A stretch of DNA of 64,000 bases from Symbiodinium natans. Its lineage: Eukaryota > Sar > Dinophyceae > Suessiales > Symbiodiniaceae. Where the stretch lies: contig CAJNDS010002705.1 in the NCBI GenBank assembly GCA_905221605.1, positions 226,001 through 290,000 of the forward strand. Direction: 5' to 3'. Shown piece after piece: positions 21,216-31,598 of this stretch (positions are counted from its first letter, which is position 1; every line of letters starts with the position of its first letter). The notes beneath the pieces were generated by a model. It ran no database searches and had not been told where the DNA came from. It saw nothing but the letters and a program-made list of their open reading frames with translations. Both the position numbers and the translations under genes were made by a program.

Positions 21216-21484
21216 ACTACCGTTCAGGGCTTAGAACGTGGGAAGGTGGGTCGGGAAAGCATGGGGCTTGAGGAGTTTTTGGGTCGGGAATTCGGGGTTT
21301 AGGGTTTAGAGTTTATAAGGTTTAGGGCTAGGGTTTAGGGTTTAGGGTTTAGGGCTAGGGTTTAGCGTTCAAGGTTCTTAGGCTCAGGCTTCCTTCGGGC
21401 AGGGTTGGCATCCCCACAATGGCCCGGAAATCCTGACGCATAAGGTCTTTGGTCTGCGAAACGGGGATCTGCGGGTAGTTGCAG

Positions 21485-21660
21485 GGTCCCTTAGTATGCT
21501 CCCTTGCTTTCTTTAAAGGGCTCAAACCCTAAACCCTAAACCCTAAACCCTAAACCCTATACCCTATACCCTAAACCCTAAACCCTAAACCCTGTATGGG
21601 CCTTTGGGTGTTATAGGATACATAAGGGGTATATAAGGGGCCCCCATTTAAGGGACTAGG
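21485..21660. mobile_element. MITE-like family M, copy M3, with internal CCCTAAA array
   Basis: GGTCCCTTAGTATGC on the left and TTTAAGGGACTAGG on the right are inverted ends. CTGTATGGGCCTTTGGGTG matches copies M2 and M4. CCCTAAA/CCCTATA units fill 21,523-21,593. Confidence 0.65.
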
Positions 21661-21958
21661 ATGCCCAGTAGTGCCCTTGTGCTTTTTTTTTGGGGGGGGG
21701 CGGAGGGGGAGGTGTAGGTTCCCGAGTAACCCCTTTAAGCACAAGAAGGCGCACCTTGTTATAATCCTAGGTTACTGGGCAACCTGGGAATAAAAGCCTT
21801 CAAAAATGGAGCGTTTGTATGGTGTAGGATGTAGTTGCAAGCTTGAATTGAGGTTGTTCGAGAAAGGGTGTTAGGCTTTAGGGTTAAAAGGGCTCATGCT
21901 GGGTAGGGGTTTAGGGTTTTCGGGTTGTTTAAAGTAGGACAACGCCAATCACTTTGAG

Positions 21959-22184
21959 GGTACAGAAGCCTCCGCGGATGCTTCTGCTTTGGAGTGCGCA
22001 GGCGAACAGACGCGTTCGCGTTCCCGCGAACGGCCGCTGCTTCTGGAGCTGCTTGCACCTGGTGGAGCATGCTTTCAGGAGCTTCAGGAATGGGAGCGCC
22101 AGATCCGCAATGACCAAGGAGAGCCGATGCGGACGTTTCCTGCATTGCTGTGTCTCTATCTTGCTGTGGCAATGCTCTGGGCAC
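21959..22184 (+). CDS. Candidate exon of unknown protein
   Basis: CACTTTGAG precedes and GCACGTGAGG (donor-like) follows a 75-codon open segment. It contains RERPLLLELLAPGGACFQEL, an acidic/basic helix-like stretch (QEWERQIRNDQGE) and a hydrophobic segment (FPALLCLYLAVAMLW) that could be membrane-inserted. Frames on the minus strand are also open here, which lowers confidence. No family recognised. Confidence 0.33.
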
Positions 22185-22596
22185 GTGAGGTCAGCCAACT
22201 GAAACTAAGAAGGGTCACTTAACCTCAAAACGGTTATAAGGTGTAGGGTGGCGGTGTAACAGGGGGTGCAGTCCCCGCGAATAGGGAGGGTTTAGGGTCG
22301 CTCGAGTCGAGCTCGTAAGTGTCGAAAAAAGTAGGGTTCGATGAGGACTGTGAAAGGGCTCAGGGTTCAAGGTTAGGGTTGAGGGTTTAGGGCTTAAAGG
22401 GCCCTCCCTAAACCCTAAACCTAAACCCTAAACCCCCTAAAGCCTAAATTAAACCCTAAACCCTAAACCCTAAACCCTGTGACAATGTCGCGGTGTGAGG
22501 CCGTCCCAGGACGTCGCATGCGTACTTGAAGTACACCCAGGCGCGTGGGACGAAGTGCCTTGAATAAATGGCTTTCCTTTGCTAGGGATCCTATAC

Positions 22597-22740
22597 TACT
22601 TGGAGGTTCATGGTACTTATTAACTAATTATAGCTGTACTTATAACCCACTTATAAGCCCCTTAAGTGCCCTAATATGGTTATAAGTACAGTTACAAGTG
22701 CAGTTATAATTGGTTAGTAAGTACCATGAACCTCCAAGTA
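22597..22740. mobile_element. MITE family A, copy A5 (144 bp, best-preserved of its subfamily)
   Basis: Perfect TACTTGGAGG and CCTCCAAGTA ends. The interior has TTATAACCCACTTATAAGCC and GTTACAAGTGCAGTTATAAT. This copy is the reference for where telomeric DNA entered A2. Confidence 0.88.
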
Positions 22741-22759
22741 CCATCTCCTCACCAAGGGA

Positions 22760-23200
22760 TTGCGGCTTTGGGTTTCAGAGTTTAGTCTTGGGGTTGACGG
22801 GTACGGGCATGGTTAAAACCATTCTCGTAAGGGGCTATCTTGAGGTGGGTCAGGATGCTTGCTTGTGATGGAGCCTGCCGAGGCTTCATCTGGTCATAGG
22901 CTGCAGATGCACAGTAGGCACATCTCTGAGGTACGAAGTCGCGCCGGTCAGCACACAGTTTGTGCATCTTGCATAAGGGTGGTGACGATTGCATATATAG
23001 GTCGTCGGTGTGGCTGTGACTTGACGCGTCGGATGCCGCGTTGCTGAGCGTGCAACGCTGAGAAATATCTTTTCGCGTGACGCGCCGGATCCTTCGCAGC
23101 AAAATCATGACTCGGCGCTGTGTCGAAACCGAAAACAATGACTAACACTTTTTTTTTTTTGGGGGGGGGGGGGGGTTCTGGCTTATGGCTCATGGCCCCG
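22760..23200. other. Unique spacer with minus-strand open frame and T11G14 tract
   Basis: A frame of about 118 codons on the minus strand (22,782-23,138) includes a Cys-containing stretch (KLCADRRDFVPQRCAYCAS), but its start is not convincing. The T/G homopolymer pair near 23,150-23,175 is the inverse of the C/A pairs at 50.2 and 57.9 kb. Confidence 0.25.
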
Positions 23201-23632
23201 TCAACTTTCAGGGTTTAGGGTTTGTGTGTTCGGAAGTCCTGGTTTACCGTTGGTTTACCCCTAAACCCTCAACCACAAACCCTAAACCATAAACCCTAAA
23301 CCCCAAATCCCTAAAACTGGCCGGACCTTTCTCTACAGCGACCCTAAACACCCTAAACCCTAAAACTGAAGGCGCTTTTCCGGTAAATAGCTGAACCTAA
23401 ACGCAAGGTCGCTATGAAGTTTGGATGGTAATGTGTGAGTTCACGGGGCCCTGTCCTCTAAAATCCTTACGTCGAACACAGCGATGCTATAGCCGGTAGC
23501 CGCGTCGCAGCAAGCAATTGGAGTACACCTGCTCTGAGGCTCCCTCACCCCTTATAGGGTTTAGGGTTTAGGGGTTTAAATCAACCTCGAGCTTCCCATC
23601 CCTGTAGGGCCCCCGAGAGTTCGCCTGCCCAG

Positions 23633-23689
23633 CAGGGTCGCGGCCAGGATGAGGACGCCCTTACCCCGAGAGAGGCGCGCGCTTGGGAT
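23633..23689 (+). CDS. Candidate internal exon with consensus donor
   Basis: GCCTGCCCAG precedes a 57-nt segment in phase 0 that reads QGRGQDEDALTPREARAWD and ends at GAT/GTAAGT, a full consensus 5' splice site. Third positions are G/C-rich. Family unknown; only 19 codons. Confidence 0.3.
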
Positions 23690-24080
23690 GTAAGTGTCTT
23701 AGGAGGGTCATGTCCTTCTGCCGCCTTGGTCAAACGGTCAAGGCTCGTAACCCCGAAGGTTACCCTAAACCCGAAACCCGAAACCCTAAACCCTAAACCC
23801 TAAACCCTAAACCCTAAACCCTAAACCCTAGTACACCAGGTACACCCAAAGGTTGCTCTAAATATACTCCTAATCTCGCCCCTCATATTCCCTTAGAGGA
23901 TTTGAACAAAAGGGTCCCCAAATCCAAGGGTACCGGTTTAGGCTTTAGGGTTTAGGGTTTAGGGTTTAGGGTTTAGGGTTTAGGGTTTAGGGTTTAGGGT
24001 TACCACCTTCGGGGTCCAAGGTAGAGTCCCTAGATCCTGTAGGAAGAGCTGCTCCTGTACTGCTCGTGTCAGACCACTCC

Positions 24081-24235
24081 TACTTGAAGGTTCATGGTAT
24101 TTACTAACCAATTAAAACTGTACTTATAACCCTACTTATAATACCCCTAAAGGGCCTTATAGGGGTTCTCCCAATTATAAGTAGGGTTATAAGCCCAGTT
24201 ATAATTGGTTAGTAAGTACCATGAACCTTCAAGTA
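24081..24235. mobile_element. MITE family A, copy A6 (155 bp)
   Basis: TACTTGAAGG to CCTTCAAGTA. The interior TAATACCCCTAAAGGGCC is shared with A7 and A8. It lies about 30 bp from a family J element. Confidence 0.88.
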
Positions 24236-24266
24236 CTTCTGAGGGCGGCGAGAAACCTAACTACAG

Positions 24267-24381
24267 ACTACCATTTGCTTAAGAGCCACCCGAAAAGAAA
24301 TGAGCCATATTCTTCCTTGTTAGATCAGGGCACTCTGGGGATTGTGATTCCGTATTCTTGGCTTCTGAAGCAAATAAGTAG
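24267..24381. mobile_element. MITE family J, copy J2
   Basis: CTACCATTTGCTTAAGAGCC faces GGCTTCTGAAGCAAATAAG, and the internal CATATTCTTCCTTGTTAG matches J1 and J3. Confidence 0.7.
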
Positions 24382-24549
24382 CAGATAAATGTAGAACTGG
24401 CGTATGAAGCCATGAACCCGGCTGAGATTCTTCTGTCGTGGGTTGTGGGTGTCGGTTTTGGGGTCTAGGCCTTGTGTACCCTCAACCCTAGCCCTAACCC
24501 TAAACCCTAAACCCTAAACCAATGAGGGAGCGCGAACTGCCCTGAGCAG

Positions 24550-24618
24550 GACGAGCTGGATCTCGACGACAGCCACAGTGCCGGAAGCCCAACACCTCGA
24601 CACCCTTGTCATGGCCAG
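24550..24618 (+). CDS. Weak candidate exon
   Basis: A segment of 23 codons between GAGCAG and CAG/GTAGCC reads DELDLDDSHSAGSPTPRHP. The acidic start and good donor are suggestive; a minus-strand frame is open too. Confidence 0.2.
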
Positions 24619-24939
24619 GTAGCCATATTTGGGTTTAGGGTTTAGGGTTTGGGGTTTAGGGTTTGGGGTTTGGGGTTTGGGGTTTAGGGTCAAGGGTTTA
24701 GGGCTTAGGTTAACCCTAAACCCGAACTTTATCAGTCCTACAATCATAAACCCTCACCTTCTTGGGGCGGTTGGTGCTGAAGTGCCCTTGGCTTTCCTGG
24801 GGCTGTATATATATGTATATATATGTGTATGTATATATCGCCCTAGTATCTTTTAGAGTGCCAAGGCCCTAAACCCTAAACCCCAAACCCTAAACCCTAA
24901 ACCGACAAAGAACTCTTAAAGATACTATACCCATAAAAA

Positions 24940-25010
24940 AAATATAAATAAATATATATATATATATATATATAAGGGGTATATAAGGGGTATATAAGGG
25001 GTATATACGG
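24940..25010. repeat. (TA)n and GGGGTATATAA microsatellites
   Basis: A (TA)n run at about 24,952-24,974 passes into three tandem copies of GGGGTATATAA. A second TATATATG-type run lies at 24,805-24,840. Confidence 0.9.
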
Positions 25011-25502
25011 GCCTCAATTCAAAGCGAAGAGCCTGAAACCATCTTACATCCCGAAAACCTGACACCTCAGAGGTTGCAGGGCTCGGGTGCCAGGTCTTGT
25101 GTGGGGCTCCGTACGCGTTTCGGGTTTAGGGTTCAGGGTTTTGGGGTTTGGGGTTTAGGGGTTTAGGGGTTTAGGGTTTAGGGTGTAGGGTTCAGGGTTT
25201 AGGGTTACGGGTTTAGGGGTTTAGGCTTCAGTGGCACCCTTTTCCCTTTTTGTCGTTCAAGGTTCCCTGAGTATGATATGGTTAGTGAAGGCCCGAAGCC
25301 GTACCTGAAAGCTCGAATATCTAATTCCCTTTGGGCGAACCCTAAACCCTAGACCCTAAACCCTAATAGTAGAACACTCCTGCAAAGGTACGCCGACTTC
25401 AGCTTTCATACCCATCCAAGAAGAGGTTGTAAGGAGGAAGCAGGAGTCTTTCACTTCTGGAACCCTTTCCAACACGCCGCCGAGGTCGCGCACTGTAAGC
25501 CC

Positions 25503-25658
25503 TACTTGAAGGTTCATGGTATTTACTAACCAATTATAACTGTACTTATAATCCTACTTATAATACCCCTAAAGGGCCTTATAGGGGTTATCCCAATTAT
25601 AAGTAGGGTTATAAGCCCAGTTATAATTGGTTAGTAAGTACCATGAACCTTTCAAGTA
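25503..25658. mobile_element. MITE family A, copy A7 (156 bp)
   Basis: Nearly identical to A6 and A8 across its length, with one extra T near the right end (CCTTTCAAGTA). The high similarity of A6, A7 and A8 suggests recent spread. Confidence 0.88.
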
Positions 25659-25718
25659 TAAAGCATGCCCTTCAAGGGATTCCATAGGGTACTTACTAGT
25701 TCCCTCCTTGCCTCTCAG

Positions 25719-25798
25719 AACTCGCAAACTTCCAAGGCTGGGGTGGGCACGCGCTCCGCTGAAAGCCAGGACCGCATAAGCCGTTCGAAGTTGCAAGG
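25719..25798 (+). CDS. Candidate internal exon with strong acceptor
   Basis: CCCTCCTTGCCTCTCAG is a textbook polypyrimidine acceptor. The following frame reads NSQTSKAGVGTRSAESQDRI and on to SRSKLQG, with G/C-rich third positions, ending at GGGTTGG. Polar and Ser/Arg-rich. Function unknown. Confidence 0.32.
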
Positions 25799-25807
25799 GT
25801 TGGGGTG

Positions 25808-25957
25808 CCCTGAACCCGAAACCCGAAACCCTAAACCCTAAACCCTAAACCCTATAGGGTTTAGAGGGTTTAGGGGTTTATAAACCCTAAACCCTAAACC
25901 CTAAACCCTAAACCCTAAACCCTAAACCCTAAACCCTAAACCCTAAACCCTAAACTC
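25808..25957. repeat. ITS with inverted centre (C, then G, then C orientation)
   Basis: CCCTAAA units run to about 25,852, then TATAGGGTTTAGAGGGTTTA in the opposite orientation to about 25,880, then CCCTAAA again. This could form a hairpin or mark an end-to-end fusion followed by inversion. Confidence 0.9.
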
Positions 25958-26004
25958 AGGGCCTAGGCCGCCCCCCTACGTTGGGGGGCGGCGCTTAAGC
26001 CCTT

Positions 26005-26110
26005 TGACCTCGATGGCACAAGCCGACCCAGGTCGCTCGCCCGCCTCCCACAGCATGGGGGTCGGTAGCGCCCATGATGGGCCCGGTACCGGAACACGTT
26101 CTCTTCGGGA
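26005..26110. repeat. Dispersed repeat family N, copy 2 (inverted relative to copy 1)
   Basis: GCACAAGCCGACCCAGGTCG and neighbouring sequence are the reverse complement of 185-290. The following 400 bp are C/G-rich low-complexity sequence with GGCCCCCT-like motifs and no gene. Confidence 0.6.
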
Positions 26111-26710
26111 CCAGTACTGGTCCCTTATAATGAAGTCATTACCCTAGACCCCACCCCCCTGACCCTGGATTCGCTGGCCTTTTTGGGGGGTACCCGGCCC
26201 CTAGGCCAGGAGGACCCGGACCCTTCGCCACAGCGGGCCTCAGAGGCAGGGTGGGTGCTCAATCAGTTTTTGTCGAGGCCGCCGTGGCCCCCTGGCTCCC
26301 TGGCCCCCCCTGCCCCCCCTGGCCCTCTGGCCCTTTAACCCTTCTGGCCCCTCTGCCCGCCCTGCCCCCCCTCTCCCTGACCCCCACCCTCCGTTTGTGC
26401 CCCGCCCGGCCCCCTGACCCCCTGACCCTGCCCTACTGGCCCGGCTTTCGGGGCCTCTATCTTACCTTCACCCCTGACTCTCGGATTCAACCAACATCAA
26501 AGTTTTGAAGAGTGGACTGTCGTCTGAGTTTAGGCCTAAACCCTAAAAGGAATAGGTTTGGGTGGCTTTGCCGCCTTGGACGGCGCGGGGTGGGAGAAAA
26601 GTGTTTAGATGGCCCTCCACAATCGGGCCAAAGCTGCTCTTCAGCACCTCACGAAGCTTTCGAGCTTGTTCCGAAACCTAACCTTCACAGCATCTACGCC
26701 CTATCACAGC

Positions 26711-26790
26711 AAACCCTAAACCCTAAACCCTAAACCCTAAACCCTAAACCCTAAACCCTAAACCCTAAACCCTAAACCCTAAACCCTAAT
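26711..26790. repeat. ITS, CCCTAAA, about 11 units
   Basis: A near-pure block immediately after a Ser/Thr-coding-like open stretch. Confidence 0.92.
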
Positions 26791-27076
26791 TACTAAACCC
26801 TTTCCCCTCTAGGGATTGGCATTCCGGGGTTTAGTGACCTTTGCCGTTGCGTGGGGGGGTTGCGGGGGGTGGGGGGCGGAAGGGGGAACCCGGGCCAGCA
26901 CAGGGTTTAGTTAAGGAGCGAAACCTAAACCTTGAACCCTCGTTGCGTGGTTGCCGAAGTGCGAGAGGGTGGAGGATTCCGGGATGGAGTCAGAGAGAAT
27001 CCCAAAGTGCAAACGGAGAATTCGGAGCCCGGATCCTTTGCGGAATGAAGGCTTTGCCGTTGACTCTTGCTTTCAG

Positions 27077-27295
27077 CATGCATCAGGGAGGCCTCATGTG
27101 TCTTGTGCGCTTGCATCGTTCATCTTGTGGGCTACTGAGGCTTTCAAGAAGCCTGAATTGACCCCAGGGGCTTGTACATTTTGCCGCGCACTGGCGCTGA
27201 GCAGTATGCCCGCGCCCTTCATGCCACAACATCTAAGATCCAATGATGATCAAGAAGCCAGATCCATTAGTAGGCCCTCATTCCGCCCTTTTTGA
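27077..27295 (+). CDS. Candidate exon, long open frame
   Basis: GACTCTTGCTTTCAG is a good acceptor. The frame stays open for 72 codons to TGA, including ASGRPHVSCALASFILWATE, FKKPELTPGACTFCRALALS and PFMPQHLRSNDDQEAR. It has four Cys and a mixed hydrophobic/polar pattern. GT sites at about 27,203 (GCAGTATGC) could end the exon earlier. The same frame is also open further upstream. No family recognised. Confidence 0.33.
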   Translation, partial: HASGRPHVSCALASFILWATEAFKKPELTPGACTFCRALALSSMPAPFMPQHLRSNDDQEARSISRPSFRPF

Positions 27296-27473
27296 GGGTT
27301 TAGGTTCCCTTAAAAGCCCCTTTAGACCCAAAAGGGCAGCCTTTTATTCGTAGGTTACTCTGGGGCCTAGATTAAACTAGCCCTAAACCATAAACACTAA
27401 CTCTAAACCCTAAACACTAAACCCTAAACCCTAAACCCTAAACCCTAAACCCTAAACCCTAAACCTACGCAAG

Positions 27474-27532
27474 GAGCTTCAGAGCCGGGAGAGTAAGAGC
27501 GAGGAGTTGGAGGCGTTCGCAGCCGGAGGGCT
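27474..27532 (+). CDS. Candidate coiled-coil mini-exon
   Basis: Between CGCAAG and CTGTGGG the frame reads ELQSRESKSEELEAFAAGG, rich in Glu, Leu, Ser and Arg and coil-like. It lies directly between a CCCTAAA block (ending 27,467) and a TTTGGGG/TTTAGGG block (from 27,574). Confidence 0.28.
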
Positions 27533-27856
27533 GTGGGTTTAAGATGGCGAACATGGTCCCCCCAAAGCGGGTCTAGGGTTTGGGGTTTGGGGTTTGGGGT
27601 TTAGGGTTTAGGGTTTAGGGTTTAGGGTTTAGGGTTTAGGGTTTGGGGTGGTTTATGGTCCAGGCCCAGCTCTAGGAATCATGAACAACAGGGCTTCGGT
27701 TTAGAGTTTTAGGGTTTAGGGTTCAATCAACTGCAACTGCTCAGGTTTAGGGTGCATCCGGTTTTGCAAGGACACGGGGCAGGGAAACGGCCCAGACACC
27801 CGTGAATTGCGCCACCTGTCAGGCAGCCATGAGCAGAGAGCCTGCGGCTGAGGACG

Positions 27857-28011
27857 TACTTGAAGGTTCATGGTACTTACTAACCAATTATAACTGTACT
27901 TATAACCCTACTTATAATACCCCTAAAGGGCCTTATAGGGGTTATCCCAATTATAAGTAGGGTTAGAAGCCCAGTTATAATTGGTTAGTAAGTACCATGA
28001 ACCTTCAAGTA
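27857..28011. mobile_element. MITE family A, copy A8 (155 bp)
   Basis: TACTTGAAGG to CCTTCAAGTA. It differs from A6 and A7 by only a few bases, among them TTAGAAG for TTATAAG. Confidence 0.88.
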
Positions 28012-28208
28012 GGATTGAGAGGGCGTAGGGCTGAGGGTTCCAAAAAGATTCAGCAAGGTTCCTGGTTTTTGGTGATTTAGGCTTGGGGATATTTTGCCAG
28101 TTAGCGTTGTGGTACAACAGCTCGAGTACCAAACCTGAATCTTTAAACCTTAACCCTAAACACTTAAACTCTAAAACCAAACCCTCAACCCTAAACCCAC
28201 CCCAACAG

Positions 28209-28262
28209 CATCGACAGGCCATGAGCAGTCACAAGGCCTGCACCCTGAACCACGAACACCCT
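28209..28262 (+). CDS. Candidate internal exon
   Basis: CACCCCAACAG precedes and CACCCT/GTAGGG follows 18 codons, HRQAMSSHKACTLNHEHP. His-rich with one Cys. Both splice signals are fair. Short. Confidence 0.22.
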
Positions 28263-28800
28263 GTAGGGTTTAGGGTTTAGGGTTTAGGGTACCCCGGTTT
28301 GGGGTTTAGGGTTATGGCTTCAGGGGTTTGCACTTTAAACTCGAAGTCTTAGACAGCCTTCAGAAGGGAGCTCTCTGTTCTTCAGCTTTGTAGTCTCTCC
28401 TAGACCCTAAACCCTAAACCCTAGACCCTAGACCCTAGACCCTAAACCCTAAACCCTAAACCCCAAAACCAAAACCTTTCCGATCTAAACCTGTCACAAC
28501 CTTGGGATCACTCCCAGATGGGCGGCCGTGGGTCGGCAAAAGCGCATCGAACGCAACAGGGTCCTTGCAGAGCAGGCAAGGTGGACCCCAAACCGCTGAA
28601 CCCGTAAACCCTAAACCCTAAGCTCTTGTTCTGGGGCTTAGGGCCTCTTACTCGGTAAGAGGGTTCTATTTAGGAATTTTTGTCAGAGGGTTGAAAGTTT
28701 ACCCTAAACCCTAAACCCTATAATGTTTGAAGGGCCATCCTGGCTTAGGATTTCTGGGGCCGAGGGGCGGACCATGAGGTGCCCAAATCAGACCCAAATG

Positions 28801-28922
28801 GGGGTTTAGGGTTTAGGGTTTAGGTTTAGGGTTTAGGGTTTAGGGTTTAGGGTTTAGGGTTTAGGGTTTAGGGTTTAGGGTTTAGGGTTTAGGGTTTAGG
28901 GTTTAGGGTTTAGGGTTTAGGG
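28801..28922. repeat. ITS, TTTAGGG, about 17 units
   Basis: Near-pure, with one unit shortened to TTTAGG-less-one. It ends abruptly at GTGTGGCAACG. Confidence 0.95.
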
Positions 28923-29061
28923 TGTGGCAACGTTCTTGGCGCGCGTCGAAGGCCCTATAGATTGGCTTTCACGGCGGTACACCCACCCGTATAGTATTTT
29001 AGGGTTTCGGCCCCAGAGTCTGGTTGGTGCCCTTATCCGCAGTGGGCCTGTTCCACTGCAG

Positions 29062-29148
29062 CCGTACGACTGTCTTAAAGGGTCCCTCGATCAGACAGGA
29101 ACAATGTTGGCACGGGGGGCTGGCCGCCCCGTCTTGACCTCCAGATCG
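29062..29148 (+). CDS. Candidate internal exon
   Basis: TTCCACTGCAG precedes and ATCG/GTAGAG follows a 29-codon phase-0 frame with YDCLKGSLDQTGTMLARGAG. The surrounding frame is open over about 80 codons. A minus-strand frame also exists. Function unknown. Confidence 0.25.
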
Positions 29149-29511
29149 GTAGAGGCCGGGTGAGAGCCGGCTCCCGAACTGGCTCCCCCTCCCTAGCGGC
29201 GCTGGCAAAGTGTTGGGCCCGGGGGCGCGGGGGGTGTGCTCATCTTGCCAAAGCGTTCAGCAGCCCCAGCTTTTCCTGGGCTGCACGTGGCGTGTGGTCA
29301 GGTCGCTTGCTGAGCGCTCGGACGGTTTGGGGCTAGCGAGCCCTCAGCCGGACTTTAGGGTTCAGGCTTAGGGGTTGAGGGTTCAGGGGTTTAGGGGTTT
29401 AGGAGTTTAGGGATTTAGGGATTTAGGGACACTGAGTGGCAGCTTGCACATTCGACATTTTCGGTTGATTCCTGACATTTTGATTCAGAGAACTGTGTTA
29501 AACCCCTATAC

Positions 29512-29625
29512 CCCCTAAACCCTAAACCCTAAACCCTAAACCCTAAACCCTAAACCCTAAACCCTAAACCCTAAACCCTAAACCCTAAACCCTAAACCCT
29601 ACACCCTACACCCTACACCCTAAAC
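29512..29625. repeat. ITS, CCCTAAA with terminal CCCTACA run
   Basis: A pure block followed by three CCCTACA units, then unique sequence. Confidence 0.93.
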
Positions 29626-30183
29626 CACAACTCCACTGCCCCGAGGCACCTCCCGGAGAGCCCAACACGCTTCAATTAAGACATTCATCATCATTTGCGA
29701 ATTGATCCCTAATACAGGGGTTTAGGGTTTAGGGTTTAGGGTTTAGGGTTTAGGGTTTAGGGTTTAGGGTTTTGGCTTTTGGGTTTAGGGGTTTTCGAAA
29801 TTAGGGGCACCCTTTTTGGGGTCCCTAAGAAAAGGGACTTCTACTATTTGGGGGGTCCTTTTTTTTGTAAATCCCCACATGATTTAGGGAATTGAAGGGC
29901 ATAAAGGTCTCTGGGCCCCGCAAGCAGCGTAAACGGCACCCCATGAAACAATTGGGGGGGATGATACTGCCTCAAGAACCCGAAGCTTAGCGTGTTGTAG
30001 GCAACCTAAGAATTTAGTGACCTACAAACAGTAGGCTTTGAAGGCACCCAGTATTAATGATTAGAGTACATGATGTAATGCACTGACCCTAAACCCTCAA
30101 CAATTAACCCTTATCCCTTAACCCTGAACCCTGAACCCTTAACCCTGAACCCTTAACCCTTAACCCTAAACATTTAATGCAAG

Positions 30184-30239
30184 CCGCAAGCCATTGCGGA
30201 GGTGAAGCGCCTTCGCCTGGCTGAGCAAGCCGCAGACAG
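30184..30239 (+). CDS. Candidate coiled-coil mini-exon
   Basis: Between ATGCAAG and ACAG/GTAGCT the frame reads PQAIAEVKRLRLAEQAAD, strongly helix-forming with Ala/Leu/Glu/Lys/Arg. It follows a CCCTTAA/CCCTGAA-type block. One of the more protein-like mini-segments, but only 18 codons. Confidence 0.28.
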
Positions 30240-30703
30240 GTAGCTTTCTGGGGTCAGAGTGCCCGCGCTTCTGCGTGGCTTTTAGAAGGTCTGGGATTCG
30301 AAAGCCCAAACCCTAAGCTTAAGACCTAAACCCCAAACCCTAAACCCCAAACCCTAAACCCCAAGACCTAAACCCTAAACCCTAAGCCCTGAATGTACTG
30401 CCCTACATCGCAGCGCCAAGGTCGTGAAAGCTCGGCTCCTGCGGTTTACAGCCTGAAGGGGCTCGGGGTCTGTAGAGGTTAGGGGTTTATGAGGGTTTCG
30501 CATTCGGGGTTCAAGTTTTTAGGGTTCAGGGTTTAGGGCTTACGGCTTGGGGTTCAGGAGTGTAGGGTTTTGGGGTTTAGGCGCCTAGGGTTTAGGGCCA
30601 AGTTTAGGGTTTTTGGGAATTAGGGTCAGTTCAAAGTCGACCCCAGAAACAAGATCCAAAACCCCAGACCTCTCGCCTGCAGCACGGGCACGATGCTCTT
30701 GTT

Positions 30704-30851
30704 CTTGGTAGCCCAGTAGTACCCCTTTCGCCCATTGTTTGGGTTCAAGGTTCCTTATTAAGTAATCGCAGCCCTAAACCTAAGCCTTAAACCCCAAACC
30801 TTAAACCGAACAAGGGGACCCTTTTTGTAATATGGCTACCGGACTATCAAG
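30704..30851. mobile_element. MITE family G, copy G1, with internal telomere-like insert
   Basis: CTTGGTAGCCCAGTAGTACC on the left and GGCTACCGGACTATCAAG on the right are inverted ends. The interior before and after (TTCCTTATTAAGTAA and GGGGACCCTTTTTGTAAT) matches copies G2 and G3. About 38 bp of degenerate CCCTAAA-type units (30,771-30,808) lie in the middle only in this copy. Confidence 0.65.
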
Positions 30852-30861
30852 TGTTTTTTAG

Positions 30862-30939
30862 CATCGAGCTTCCCTGACGAAGTGCGTACGGGGAAGAAGA
30901 CATTCCCCCCCCGTCTCAGGGTGCCTCCAGCCACTTCAG
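30862..30939 (+). CDS. Candidate internal exon
   Basis: GTGTTTTTTAG precedes and CTTCAG/GTGGTT follows a 26-codon phase-0 frame starting HRASLTKCVRGRRHSPP, basic and Ser/Pro-containing. Its 3' end (CAGGGTGCCTCCAGC) is repeated at 31,041 beyond a TTTAGGG block. Confidence 0.25.
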
Positions 30940-31082
30940 GTGGTTTAGGGTTCAGGGTTCAGGGTTCAGGGTTTAGGGTTTAGGGTTTAGGGTTTCGGGT
31001 TTAGGGTTTATTAGGGTTTAGGGTTTAGGGTTTAGGGCATCAGGGTGCCTCCAGCTATTTTAGATGGCACTCAGAGCCCAAG

Positions 31083-31172
31083 TCAACCCTGGACCTTCAA
31101 CGAGTCAGGGCAAGGCTTTCAAGAGCCATGATGGCCTTGTCTGAGTCTACCCCTAAGATTGCACCCCTCCAG
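31083..31172 (+). CDS. Candidate internal exon
   Basis: A phase-0 frame of 30 codons between CCCAAG and CTCCAG/GTTCCC reads STLDLQRVRARLSRAMMALS and on to ESTPKIAPLQ, helix-like and basic. Fair splice signals, unknown function. Confidence 0.27.
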
Positions 31173-31392
31173 GTTCCCCTTAACATGCTACGAATATGGC
31201 CCCTATACTACCTGAAGGATCGTGAAAAAGGTTCCCCAAAACTCAAGGGTGAGTCTCCTGGTTACTGAGTGAGTTTTTCTCTACAAGATTGGCTCGTTTG
31301 GGGGTTTAGGGTTCTGGGGAGTTGGGCTGAGGCGAATACACCCTAAACCCTAAACCCCAAACCCTAAACCCTCAACACCCAAGCCCTAATAG

Positions 31393-31494
31393 GCGTGTCT
31401 GGACAGTGGCTGGAGGAGCATGATGAGTTTAGCGTGTGTGAGCCATGGCGCAGACATGAGCTTTTTGGAAGAACAGATGTCTCAGGGCTTTGGG
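31393..31494 (+). CDS. Candidate internal exon
   Basis: Between CCTAATAG and TTTGGG/GTTTAG the frame is open for 34 codons, including SMMSLACVSHGADMSFLEEQ. The downstream intron would start directly with telomere-like GTTTAGGG. Confidence 0.25.
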
Positions 31495-31549
31495 GTTTAG
31501 GGGGTGGGCGGGGGTTTAGGGTTTAGAGTTTCGGGTTTGGGGGGTGGGG

Positions 31550-31550
<1 letters not shown>

Positions 31551-31596
<46 letters not shown>
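31551..31596. repeat. Poly-G tract, 46 G
   Basis: Uninterrupted G run following TTTGGGGGGTGGGGC. It probably expanded from a G-rich telomere-like variant. It can form a G-quadruplex and is error-prone in sequencing, so its length is uncertain. Confidence 0.9.

Positions 31597-31598
<2 letters not shown>

Noticed and set aside
24805-24840. TATA-box promoter
   Set aside because: The AT runs here and at 20.4, 20.6, 24.95 and 33.05 kb are simple microsatellites with no gene start nearby.
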